From positions 2,551,318 to 2,615,317 of the forward strand of contig JANVCC010000152.1 in the NCBI GenBank assembly GCA_025345505.1: a stretch of DNA of 64,000 nucleotides, given 5' to 3'. Below, one piece after another: positions 24,693 through 34,093 of the stretch. This DNA comes from Todiramphus chloris collaris. Lineage: Eukaryota > Chordata > Aves > Coraciiformes > Alcedinidae. Position 1 is the stretch's first letter. Every line of letters begins with the position of its first letter. Both the position numbers and the translations under genes were made by a program. A model generated the notes under the pieces. That model saw only the letters and a program-made list of their open reading frames with translations, made no database searches and was not told where the DNA came from.

Positions 24693-26837
24693 GAGAGACA
24701 TTTCAGCTATTTGAAAAACATGTTACCTACCCCTCTCATAAGACTGTGCCTTGCAATACCTCTTGCTCACTATAAAGAAAAACCCTGATCTGCTTTCTCG
24801 GACCCGCTAAACTTAGGCAGCAGTCTCCACCAGTCTTCAGAACAAGGCTGCCTTGTTCTCAAGCACAGATGATTTATGGTTTCACACGTACTCACGCGCT
24901 ACGTTATTCACTTAGTGCCTGTACCTATGAATATCAGCTCACAAGATAAAAGTGCATGTTGAGAGGTGCAGGCTGCTGATGTTAAAAAAAATAATCGAGG
25001 TGAGAAAACAAAGACCTTCACGGCAGGCTGCCCACGCTGCCTTTGCATACCCATCCATCTGCGCTCATGTTTCCATCCTCCTCTCCTGCAGCACCCATAG
25101 AAACTCCAAGTCTGCTGGGCAGAGCCCCCGCTGCTCACACGCATTCATGCTCCCACAGCAGAGCCAGCCCCCAGCAAAAGCACAGGCTGTCCACAGTGAC
25201 TTTGGTGCCAAAGTCTTGCTCTTGGCAGCTTTATAGCAGTCCTTAGCTCCTGCAGGAGCTCCAAAATCTATAGAGCAAATTGCAAGATACAATCCTGAAA
25301 GGTCTGAAGACTACCTTCAGACAGATCCAAATGTATGTAATGTATTTCCAGTTTGACAGTACCTAAAATAGCCACCCAGAGCTGTGCCAGTCTATAAAAA
25401 TGTAGGAAGCAACAGGTTGTCTACTGAAAGGTTTCTTCTACCTACAAATGTGGCATACAAGGAGTATTGTTTTTTTCCACTACCCACATAATAAATTAAG
25501 ATTGTAAGATTTGGCTGCAGTTATTCTCCTGTATCAGAACCGGGAACAAAACCTGGACTCCCTATGCCCCCACTTGGTACCTTGATCAGGTAGCAATGCA
25601 CACAGTGTAACATGCATCTCCAGAAATCTGCATGAGCTATAAAGTGTCTGAAAGCAACCTCCAGATGAAGGCAAACACAGTGATCCATGAGGATCAATGA
25701 GGAGCACGAGACTGTGTAGAGAGGGACATGCCATGAGCAGGGTGAAGTAACGTCTGGGGCATTCCTCTTCATGATGGCAAGGGCCATCCAAAAAGATGGG
25801 ATTACCCACCTCTACCGGGCTGCAGATAACCTTATTTTCTGGAGTCAAGGCAAAAATGTCTGAAACACCACTCACCAGACGCATGCCATAAGCTATGACA
25901 TGTCTTGTGCACTCTCTGTGCTTTGTAACAAATCCAGCTTTGTCAGTACAAAGCACCAAGTCATAAAAATAATAAAGAGGGCACAGGAGGCCAGAGCTAG
26001 TAATGCCTTATTCCCCAGAAACAGTGGGAGACTTTTTGCTGCAAAATTGACAGGTGATCTAAGGAAGTAATCTGTGAACCATGATCCACGCTTCCTTGCA
26101 GTGCTGGAAACCACACTCCTCTCTCCAACCTGTTTTCCTGAGCCTCTAAAAAATCTGGGTTTAGGGGCTCATTTCTGGCTGCAAATTCAGCAAGACACTT
26201 AGACCTGGACAATTTAGCCAAGCCTAATCAGTCAGGTGTTGGAGAAACTTCTTAGGACCCCAAGAGCATCTGCATGTTGCATCCAATCCCCCATCTCTAG
26301 TAGAGGCCAACTTCTGCCACTACCCATGAAAGGATGTAACAAACATGGGATGTGGGCTCCGTATGGCCTCTCGGCACCTGATGAGCCAGAGGAGCAAGAT
26401 GCCAGTTTGTTGGCACAGTTTAAACTTCCAGAGCGACACAGAAAAGAAAAGATGCTGTTTCTCACAAATGACAGCTCTCCCCCAACAGCTGGAGCACGCT
26501 CGCCTAACCCACGTACACGGCAACTGCTGCATATCCGGGCTCTCGTTAAACCTTTTTGTCTTGATTACACAGCACACTGCTGCGTGCAGGGCTGCTGCGC
26601 AAAGCACTACGTGAGCTATGGCTGTGCTGAATCCCAGCGAGCAGATGGGGGCTGGCGTGCTACAAACCATTTCTGAGGGTGTAGAAGCTGCCTGTATAAA
26701 ACAACCAGAGTGTAAAATGCTGGTTTAGAGAAACTAGCACACTGCAGGGAGATGGATGAAAAGAGGCTGGGACTGAGAACCCCAGGGGCACTCTCTGGGA
26801 AAATCCATTGTGCTTTTGTATCTCAGACATCACCTTT

Positions 26838-27207
26838 TAGTCTGGAGAAGACTGAGAGAGGATCTTATTAATGTTTACAAATATCTGAAGGATGGGTGTC
26901 AAGTAGAAGGGGCCAGTCTCTTTTCAGTGGTGGCCCGTGATAGGACAAGGGGCAATGGGTACAAATTGGAACACAGAAGTTCCATCTCAACATGAGGAAA
27001 AACTTCTTCACTGTGAGGGTGACAGAGCCCTGAAACAGGCTGCCCAGAGAGGTTGTGGAGTCTCCTTCTCTGGAGACTTTCAAAACCCACCTGGATGTGT
27101 TCCTGTGTGGTCTGCCCTAAGTGATACTGCTCTGCCAGAGCAGGGAGGTTGCACTCAGTGATCTCCAGAGGTCCCTTCCAACCCCTGCCATTCTATGATT
27201 CTATGAT
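26838..27207 (+). mobile_element. CR1 LINE 3' portion (different subfamily)
   Basis: Plus-orientation CR1 of about 370 bp beginning at AGTCTGGAGAAGACTGAGAG. It has the GATAGGACAAGGGGCAATGG block, TCTTCACTGTGAGGGTGA, GGCTGCCCAGAGAGGTTGTG and the end TTCTATGATTCTATGATCC. The 3' UTR wording (CCACCTGGATGTGTTCCTGT, CTGCTCTGCCAGAGCAGG, GATCTCCAGAGGTCCCTTCC) differs from the 16.8 kb copy and shares the GCCAGAGCAGG and CATCCAGGTGGG wording with the antisense copy at 1.4 kb, so those two probably belong to one subfamily. Confidence 0.93.
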
Positions 27208-28199
27208 CCTGTTGGGAGAAACTGTCCCAGTGTCAATGCTGGGCAGGCAGAGATCACCACACCTTAATATTTTCTTTCCAAGGGAGAACAAAGTCCTTGT
27301 GACAAACCTCCTTTTTGGGATAAGGTAGCTCTGTGCCACATAATTTCCAAAGGCAAAATCAAATTACAATGGGCTACCTTGCCTGACTCTCACTGCTCTT
27401 CATTTGACATCGAGGTGGATAGAAGGGGATGGTTTATCCTCTCTGTGGCAAGTCCCTGTCAGTCATCAGCCAGGATGCTCACTGAACACAATGGGGCCCC
27501 ATCAGAGATTACCTAAGCAGCAATGTTACTCACCCTGAAGCCTTTAAGTTCTCAGGCAGCAATTTCCTCAGTGTGAAATGAAAATGAACCATCACTAGTG
27601 CTAACTTTCAGAAGGAAGGTCTCCTTGCTAGGGAAAAGTATCCCTGACCAGTGCTCCGACGGGGGGAAGAGCCTCCCCACATGGTGTGCTGCCAAGTTAG
27701 GGTGCTACAGGGCTGCAACATGCCCAGGTGTGGTCCTTGGCACAGGCTCATCCTGGACACAATGCAGATAAGCAGAGCTGTACTGAGCAGGTACTGTGGG
27801 AGGAGTTAGTGGGAGGGAAGCACAAGCATTAAGCACTGCAGAGTCCTAACTCTGCTGCTTTGCCCAGATGGGATTTACGGGGTGGGGAGGGGGAGAGGGA
27901 TGCAGATGGAAGAGCCATCTTTGGCCATTTAAAGTGTTAAATGTGCCTTAGGGCTCAGCAGATTGAACATAGTGATTATACAGGCTCCATGATTCTTCAC
28001 CTGGGCTTATGTCTGAACAGATCCTGACCCCTTCTTATGTTACACATTTCAGTAGGATTGCCCAGCCAAATGTTGAAAATCTAGTTAACGAATGTTATTT
28101 TCCTGTACCAAATTAAAGATGTTTCCTCTCAGGTCTATCCCTTCTCGTTTCCATGTTGTTTAAAAATTTGCAGCAGACATAATAAAGCTTAAACAAAAA
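27208..28199. other. Intronic DNA, nothing but a G-rich motif
   Basis: GC content is somewhat higher than in the flanks between about 27600 and 27900. There are no open frames of note and no repeat apart from the G-quadruplex motif at 27870. Confidence 0.55.
27870..27899 (+). other. G-quadruplex motif
   Basis: GGG, ATTTAC, GGGG, T, GGGG, A, GGGGG, AGA, GGG gives five G runs with short loops. It lies in otherwise ordinary intronic sequence 1.3 kb downstream of the FAT3 exon. Confidence 0.75.
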
Positions 28200-28631
28200 T
28201 AATAAAAAATCAACCCCCCAGATCAAAATAAGCTTTACAACCAGCATAAGAGCTGTGTGAATGCTCTGAAGTATTTTGATACAGATCAGCCTGTTGCTGC
28301 CAAAGAGCCCCCTGACTCTCCAGCTCTGGACTGTGCTGGAGTAGTCCTCACCAGACAGATAAAAGCAAGGGATGGTCAGGTACACGCTGAAGTGAAGACC
28401 ACCTGCAGCCAACCACAGGTAAGCACCGAGTAGAGCATCCACAACCTTGGGCTATGTCTCCTGGGACAATTTCTTCATCAACCAGATACCAGGGATACAT
28501 GGCTTGGCAAAGACACTGAGGACAGAGAGATTCTGGAGAGCTGATCTGTACGGGGGCAATGTTATACTTCAGCAGGGCCAGGCCAGCAGCAGTTAAAACC
28601 ATATCTGTGGCACTGCACACATAGGCTACAT
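28200..28631 (-). pseudogene. Frameshifted membrane-protein-like coding relic, unidentified
   Basis: Two adjoining open frames on the minus strand look like one broken coding region. The first, from 28631 to about 28447, follows a plausible acceptor (branch-like TTCTAAC, then AGCTGCAG) in phase 1. It reads a hydrophobic start (DMVLTAAGLALLKYN), then a Cys- and Pro-containing segment (SPESLCPQC, MYPWYLVDEE). One surplus base near 28446 shifts to the second frame, open from 28451 to 28113. That frame reads membrane-like stretches (ALLGAYLWLAAGGLHFSVYL; ALMLVVKLILIWGVDF) separated by a polar loop. Below about 28200 the DNA turns AT-rich and the coding look is lost. I do not recognise the protein. 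A true frameshift, a retrocopy relic, a sequencing error in a real exon, or chance open frames are all possible. It sits 0.6 kb downstream of the FAT3 exon. Confidence 0.3.
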
Positions 28632-29207
28632 CTGCAGCTGTTAGAAATCAATGCAAATACATAGATTTTTATTTCTTTTTTAATTATTTTTTCAATGGCC
28701 ACAGGGCCTTTTAGATTATCTAGTCTGTCTTTTTGTATAAAGCAAGCTGTAGAATACATCCAGCTACTCTAATGTGGAACCTAGTAACATGTTCTGGACA
28801 ACTGTAATGCCCCTCACTTCAGTGGTGACATGCTGGCTTACAAAGGACAAGATGTCACTCTGTAAATCGCAAGAGCCTGAATCTGCTTCATAGCATTGCT
28901 CTGCAGACTCAGCGTAGCAAAGTCTCATCCCTAGGCACAGGGAAGAGCCAACAGCCAGAAGCTATCTGGTGACCTACAGAAAAGCAATTGCTGCAGCAGC
29001 ACATCTGCAGCACATTATCTGCCAGTGCATTCGTGTACCAATGCAAAAGAGGATGCTTTCGACACATACGAATGCTGTAGACACGTAACTAACCAGAAAA
29101 CAGAAGTTTGGAAAGCAATGCAACACCAGCAGATCCTGAAGGGGAACAAGGTGGTAAGTATTTAAATTGCATTTTCCCACCACCGTAATGTACCAGGACT
29201 TTTTTAC
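28632..29207. other. Intron between the membrane-like relic and the FAT3 exon
   Basis: Short A+T-rich tract at 28660-28695 (T-rich with TAATTATTTTTTC) and otherwise unremarkable sequence. No polyadenylation cluster or promoter-like element could be supported. Confidence 0.5.
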
Positions 29208-29522
29208 CTGTTTTGGGATTGATTACAAAGAAGTTCTGGGGATTTCCACTTGTAATCCGGTAAGTCATTTTTTCATTAGTGCTGGAGTCAGGGTCCTGGG
29301 CTTGGATTTGAATGACAGATACATCCTTTGGGGAGTTTTCCATGACGGCTGGGTAATAGATAGGTTCAGAGGTGAGGGGAGCATTGTCATTCACATCCTC
29401 CACTTCAATGTAGACTTCAATGGTAGTGTAGAGTGGGACGACACCATGATCAGTTGCATACACTGTCAACCAGTAGGATTTGGTTGTCTCCCGGTCAAGA
29501 ATATCTGCTGTGTAGATAACTC
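29208..29522 (-). CDS. FAT3: FAT3 internal coding exon (tandem cadherin repeats)
   Basis: Internal exon of a FAT-family giant protocadherin, a single-pass cell-surface protein whose extracellular part is a long row of calcium-binding cadherin repeats used in planar polarity and neuronal patterning. The exon reads about 105 residues. It finishes one repeat (LDRE near residue 9, YATD near 22, the calcium-binding linker DVNDNAP near 43-49) and starts the next (MENSP near 61, DPDS near 77, ending in NPKTG). The acceptor is TTTTTCTGCAG before 29522 and the donor is CAG/GTAAAA after 29208. Both junctions are phase 1, so the 315-nt exon is frame-neutral. The wording around the linker ([28 protein letters not shown]) matches what I recall of FAT3 better than FAT1 or FAT2; FAT1 is the main alternative. 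No frameshift or stop is present. No neighbouring FAT exon was found. Confidence 0.88.
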
Positions 29523-29753
29523 CTGCAGAAAAACAGCAAGCAGAGGATGTCAGGAATAAGATCAGTGAAACACCACAGCTATTTTGATTTGGCTGTACCA
29601 CAGAACTGTGTTTGGCATATAATATATGCCTCACCTTTAGAAAAATTAAAGCTGTGCCTGAAATGAAAACAGAAACTTGAACTTGCGCATTGTTCCCTCA
29701 ATGCTGCTCAACACCTCAGTCCTTCGTCCCAAGAAATTAACAGAATCAAAGAA

Positions 29754-30245
29754 CAGAATCATAGAATCATTAAAGTTAGAAATGACATCCAAGATCATTG
29801 AGTTCTCTCCATCACGTCAATGTCTTTTTTTACACTGCAGCACCCAAAACTGAGTACAGTATTCAAGCTGTGGCTTTATCAGTGCTGAGTACAGGGGCAT
29901 GATCACTTCCCTGCTCCTGCTGACAAGCTTTTTTTGGTACAGGCCAGGATGCCGTTGGCCACCTGGGCACACTGCTGGCTCATGTTCAGCCGGCTGTCCA
30001 CCAGCACCCCAGGTCCTTTTCCATCAGGCAGCTTTCCAGACACTCTTCCCCAGGCCTGTAGTGTTGCCTGGGGTTGTTGTGACCAAAATGCAGGACCCAG
30101 CACTTGGCCTTGTTATTCCTCATCCCATTGACCTTGGACCATCAATCCAACCTGTAGAGATCTCTCTGCAGAGCCTTCCTACCCTTGAGCAGATTAACAC
30201 TCCCACTCAATATGTTGTCATCTGCAAACTTGCTGAGGGTGAGGT
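29754..30245 (-). mobile_element. CR1 LINE, reverse copy with internal deletion
   Basis: Starts with AGAATCATAGAATCATTAAA (the reversed 3' end). After a junction near 29820-29840 it continues with CR1 body sequence: GTACAGGGGCATGATCACTT, CTGGGCACACTGCTGGCTCA, CCAGCACCCCAGGTCC, GTTGTGACCAAAATGCAGGA and ATCTGCAAACTTGCTGAGGG. Most of the 3' UTR is missing, so the element has an internal deletion. It begins only about 230 bp from the FAT3 exon acceptor, in sense orientation to the gene. A 13-base C run lies just beyond its 5' end. Confidence 0.92.
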
Positions 30246-30294
30246 TTCTAAAAAAACTGACTTTTCGTAAGTGTCCTAATGTCATAGACAATTT

Positions 30295-30307
30295 CCCCCC
30301 CCCCCCC
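30295..30307 (+). repeat. 13-base C homopolymer
   Basis: A run of 13 C bounded by ATTT and GAATTG, about 50 bp past the 5' side of the reverse CR1 copy. Its length in an assembly should be treated with caution. Confidence 0.9.
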
Positions 30308-33300
30308 GAATTGCATCTGTGTGAGTAATGGGAGAAAAAACATCATTTTCTGCTGGTGATATGAACTTGTATAAACCATGGTAAAGAGGGCTATTACCAT
30401 TGACAATGAACAGCACAAGAGAATGTGGCTTCTCTTTTCAAGTTCCTCACAGTGCTCTTGATAAAGAAGAAAACCTAGGTGGCAGTTTAAAACTAATCCA
30501 CTCAATTTCAGAAAACAGATGACCAATTTAATAAAGAGATCACTCATTGCACAATGGCAAAATCCTGGATAACAAGTAATCAAAAGCTTACATAGTAGAA
30601 ACTCTTGCACAACCAGTATATCTTCTTTTATTACAGAGAAAGGAAGGGGTTGGCCACTCTACCTACTGGCTTAAGAAAACATCACCTATTTTCCTACCTG
30701 GTCCTAAAAATCCAGAAAGTGTGTTTGTACTTAACAGAGCCACAGAGAGGCATGGCACCCACCACTCCACTGAAGTACCACCCCCACTCCTGCACAGTTC
30801 TGCCATGAAGGACTTCCATGCACCTCATTTCTGCCTCAAGTGGTTTAGAAACCCGTCCTGCTCCTGAAAGTAACAGCAAAACTACAAAGACAACAGGCAG
30901 ATACAGATGCAGGGCTCTTAAATCAGAAACACCTCCAAGCACCAGAACAACTCCTTGTGTTTGTGTAGTCCAAACCTTCACTGACTTGAGCACTGACCAT
31001 GAATGCACAGAGCATCAAATACGCCAGTACCACACCAGAATCAATATTAGCAAATGTACTTTTCCACCACTTTTGTGACATATACCAAGAACGTTTTCCT
31101 CTCCTAATATAGGAGTATTAAATCTGAGGAGACACATTAGTACAGTGGATCTCAAGCTTGAGATATACTAAAAAGGCCAGTTTGTGGACCATCAAGTAAT
31201 GTCATTAGCAGATGAAAGCTGGTGGAAAAGTTGCAGGGCAAGACAGGAACACAAGAAACCTGAATTTAGTCTCAGATGTGCTTGTTGCTACTTAGAACAA
31301 CATTATCAGTTAATCACTGAGGAAAGAGGTGTTCTAAGATCAGCACCCATGAGGGATGTGTGTGTCTTTTTGGATTGTTCAAGTATGAGACTGCGCTGAA
31401 TGTTTCTAGGACGGCCTGAAAATGCTTTGAAAACACCACAATAGGCAGAGAGGTGTTTCGGGTAGACTTTGGGCAATGCTAAGGAAGATGCAGGCTTTAT
31501 GCTGAGCCACTCTGCAGAGCACAGGCTGCCAAGAAGGGATCCTCCTTGCCAGGAGTCCTATGGGGACTCCTTCTTAATGAGGTATTTAAAGTTCAGATGT
31601 AATTTATCTTTATTATTCCTCAGCCTCAGTGTTGCAAGTTATGCATCAAATCTGACTTTTTAGATGATACCAGCAATTAATCCATTTATGACATTGGATT
31701 CAGACAAGACCTTTGGTTTAAAAGTTAACTGGTAAGTCTATTCCATTTCTTGAAGAGCAGCCATGAAAACAATGGCCCTGTGCCCCTGAGACATCAGCAG
31801 AAGGGATAGATTTCAAGGCATTATAGAGCTGATTTCTAACACTATGAACAGCCCCAGTGCTAACCTCCTGGAACTTTTCACAGCAGAACACATCCTATAT
31901 TGAATTTTACTGGCAAACTTACTAAACTACTTTTACGGGGGGTAGCAGAAAGAGGTGAATGATGTACCCTCTGTCCTATAGGACCACCACCCTTGGTGTA
32001 AGACAGAGAAGCCTGAGTGAGGAGGAACTGTTGCGTGTCCCAAGGGAGTCAGGTCTTGACCCTGACATACCCCATCCAATTCTGCTCTGGGCAGGAGGCA
32101 GCAGAGAACTCACCATACAGCTACAGAGATTCCTGATGTACTTACACCTATCTTGTAGGACACAGGTGGGGGTTTTTTTCCCATTTTCTAAATAATATTT
32201 TTCAAGTTTGGAAACTTTTTATTATGCTTTTAATGCTAGTTTGAACTGACAAGTACTTTCCTACAGTTTGATCAAACATATAGAGAGGAAGGGGAAAGGA
32301 GAAGTAGTAATTCCAGCCATTTATGGCCTTAGGTCTTTTTCTAGTAACATCAGATCCATGTCCTTCTTGCTCAGGTGTATTATTCACCCAACAAAGGTGA
32401 GCAACGCAGCACTGGAGGACAAAGGCACAATGTATTGTAAACATTCTTGTCGGCAGCAGCCTGTGCTATGTAATGACTTACTGTAGAAACATGAGTGAAA
32501 TATGTAGTGAACTGTGATGAAAATGCCTAGAAGTCCAGAAGAGAAATTACATCGCAGGGATGAGAAGAGCCCATAATAAATGACACCCCGTGGAAATAAA
32601 TAAATAAAACAAAATCCATGTGGGCAAGGATAAGGAAAAAAACGGTGAACATTAGTGCTCCTTGAGATGTTGATTTATTCAGAAGACAAGAAGAATTAAT
32701 TTAGACCTTTAAACAAAATTTGAAATAAGTAAGGTTTTCCCCCAGTGAGAGCACAGAAGGTTTTGGCAGATTAACCTCTGTTTATGAAGCTGAATTTCAC
32801 CAACAGGGAGCTGATAAAACATCTATCTTCTGAGTCACTCTTTCATTTTATGACTCCTGGCAACAGTTACATTCCATTTCTTTATTTCAGAAGGAAAGAA
32901 TCACTGAATACATGTTAGTGGCTGCCAACGGGTCCGATACACTGGTTCTTCTTTTTACTTTTGATTATTAAAAGGACCCAGATATAAATTAATTCCTTTT
33001 GCTCAATATGTCTTAGTCATTTCACCTGTCACCACCACATAGCAGATAGATAAATAAGAAGAAGGTCTTTGTTTGCTTTCAGGTTTTCTTCATGGAAACC
33101 CTCCTGTCACCCTGAGAACGCGTTCCACTGTGCTCTCAATGTCCTGAACAAGGTGCCTCCTTGCTGGTACCCAAATATGGATCTAAACTTAGTACCCACA
33201 AGAATACACATGTTGCCTGAATATTTAGCTGATCTCTCCATGTAGGTACATGTGACACCTTCCAGATAGATGTCAAACTTCATATGAGGCTGTGAAGACT

Positions 33301-33955
33301 AATGACGACATATGATTATCAGCACTGCTTCTTCATTACTATGCCATGAATGCAAAAAGGCGGATAGAGCTGGCATCAGGAGCCCTGAAATATTTCCTGT
33401 GCAGTCCACAGGTAGGCTTTCATTCACTTTAGTTGGGTAACAGTATGGAAAAGGCCCAAAATATCCCTGGATAGGACCACAACAAATTCACAAAAGACCT
33501 CACTTACTTCAAACCTTATAGGTATTAGCAGATACTAAAGAAAGACAGAACATTGTTTTCAGGGCTAGGAGAGCAGAGAAGAGGGGAGGCCTTCAGGCTG
33601 TTCTTGGACAGCTTTTGTGGTGCACGCTTCTCAGCTGCCTGCTAATTAGAAGAGAAACATGAATGAGCTAATGACACCTGAGCCAAACAAATCAAGCAGT
33701 AAGAAGAAACACCAGCAGAGATTCTGAAAATTTCAAAGTGATTTTAAAAGAAAAGGTTCCAAGATTTTGCAGACTCATTTCTGAACAAGACAGAAAAACA
33801 GATGTTCCCTTCTACTGGGATGCTACACCACAGAGACACTACTGCATTTCTACACAAGGCAGCTGAAATCCAACTGAGCAGTCTGTGAGCCAGCTCTTTA
33901 TGTCACCCTTGGCCAGATTTTGCAGTATCCCTGACGGACTGAAGCCAGCACTTAC
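30308..33955. other. Intronic DNA, nothing firm recognised
   Basis: No exon or mobile element was recognised between the CR1 copy and the 138-nt candidate exon. Minor AAATAAATAAAT near 32595-32610. Confidence 0.55.
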
Positions 33956-34093
33956 TCAGGCCCAGGGCAACCTCCAAAAGAAAGCCAGCCATCAAACCAA
34001 ACAGTGGTGCCACTGATATGCTTACAACTGCATTCCTCCAAGTACATTTGCCCTGTGTGATTCGCCAAGCACCACACGAATGCATTATGAACG
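33956..34093 (-). CDS. Candidate 138-nt coding exon, membrane-helix-like, unidentified
   Basis: Open segment bounded by a strong acceptor (T-rich tract then GCTTGCAG before 34093) and a consensus donor (CTGA/GTAAGT after 33956). Both borders are phase 1 and the length is 138 nt, so it could be skipped or included without changing frame. It reads about 45 residues: an N-terminal half with Cys and two Trp (SCGAWRITQGKCTW), then a hydrophobic stretch (SISVAPLFGLMAGFLLEVAL) that looks like one membrane helix. I do not recognise the family. The pattern P-L-x-G-x(3)-G-F-L-L weakly recalls helices of SLC10-type sodium/bile-acid transporters, but this is only an impression. It could be an exon of a nested gene, an alternative FAT3-locus exon, a pseudo-exon, or chance. 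It lies 4.4 kb upstream of the FAT3 exon on the same strand. Confidence 0.33.

Larger units (their letters stand above)
22369..26837. other. Intronic DNA with an old-repeat trace
   Basis: The piece at 22375-22435 (CTTGAGGCAGGAACTTTGTC, CACAGTGCCTAGCAGGC) resembles a common amniote repeat ending (CTTGGGGCAGGGACTGTCTT, CAGCGCCTAGCAC). Near 25535-25570, GAACCGGGAACAAAACCTGG recalls a MIR-like tail. Otherwise nothing beyond the features listed separately. Confidence 0.5.
1..29207 (-). other. FAT3: FAT3 intron downstream of the exon (partial)
   Basis: In transcript sense this lies 3' of the FAT3 exon and begins with the donor GTAAAA at 29207. No following cadherin exon was recognised down to position 1, so the intron is at least 29 kb. 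It holds five CR1 copies, two MIR-like relics and the frameshifted membrane-protein-like segment at 28.2-28.6 kb. That the intron continues past the window edge is inference from the absence of another exon. Confidence 0.6.

Noticed and set aside
25534-25959. 141-codon minus-strand frame
   Set aside because: The composition looked somewhat protein-like, but no motif is recognisable and the 3' part overlaps MIR-tail-like sequence.
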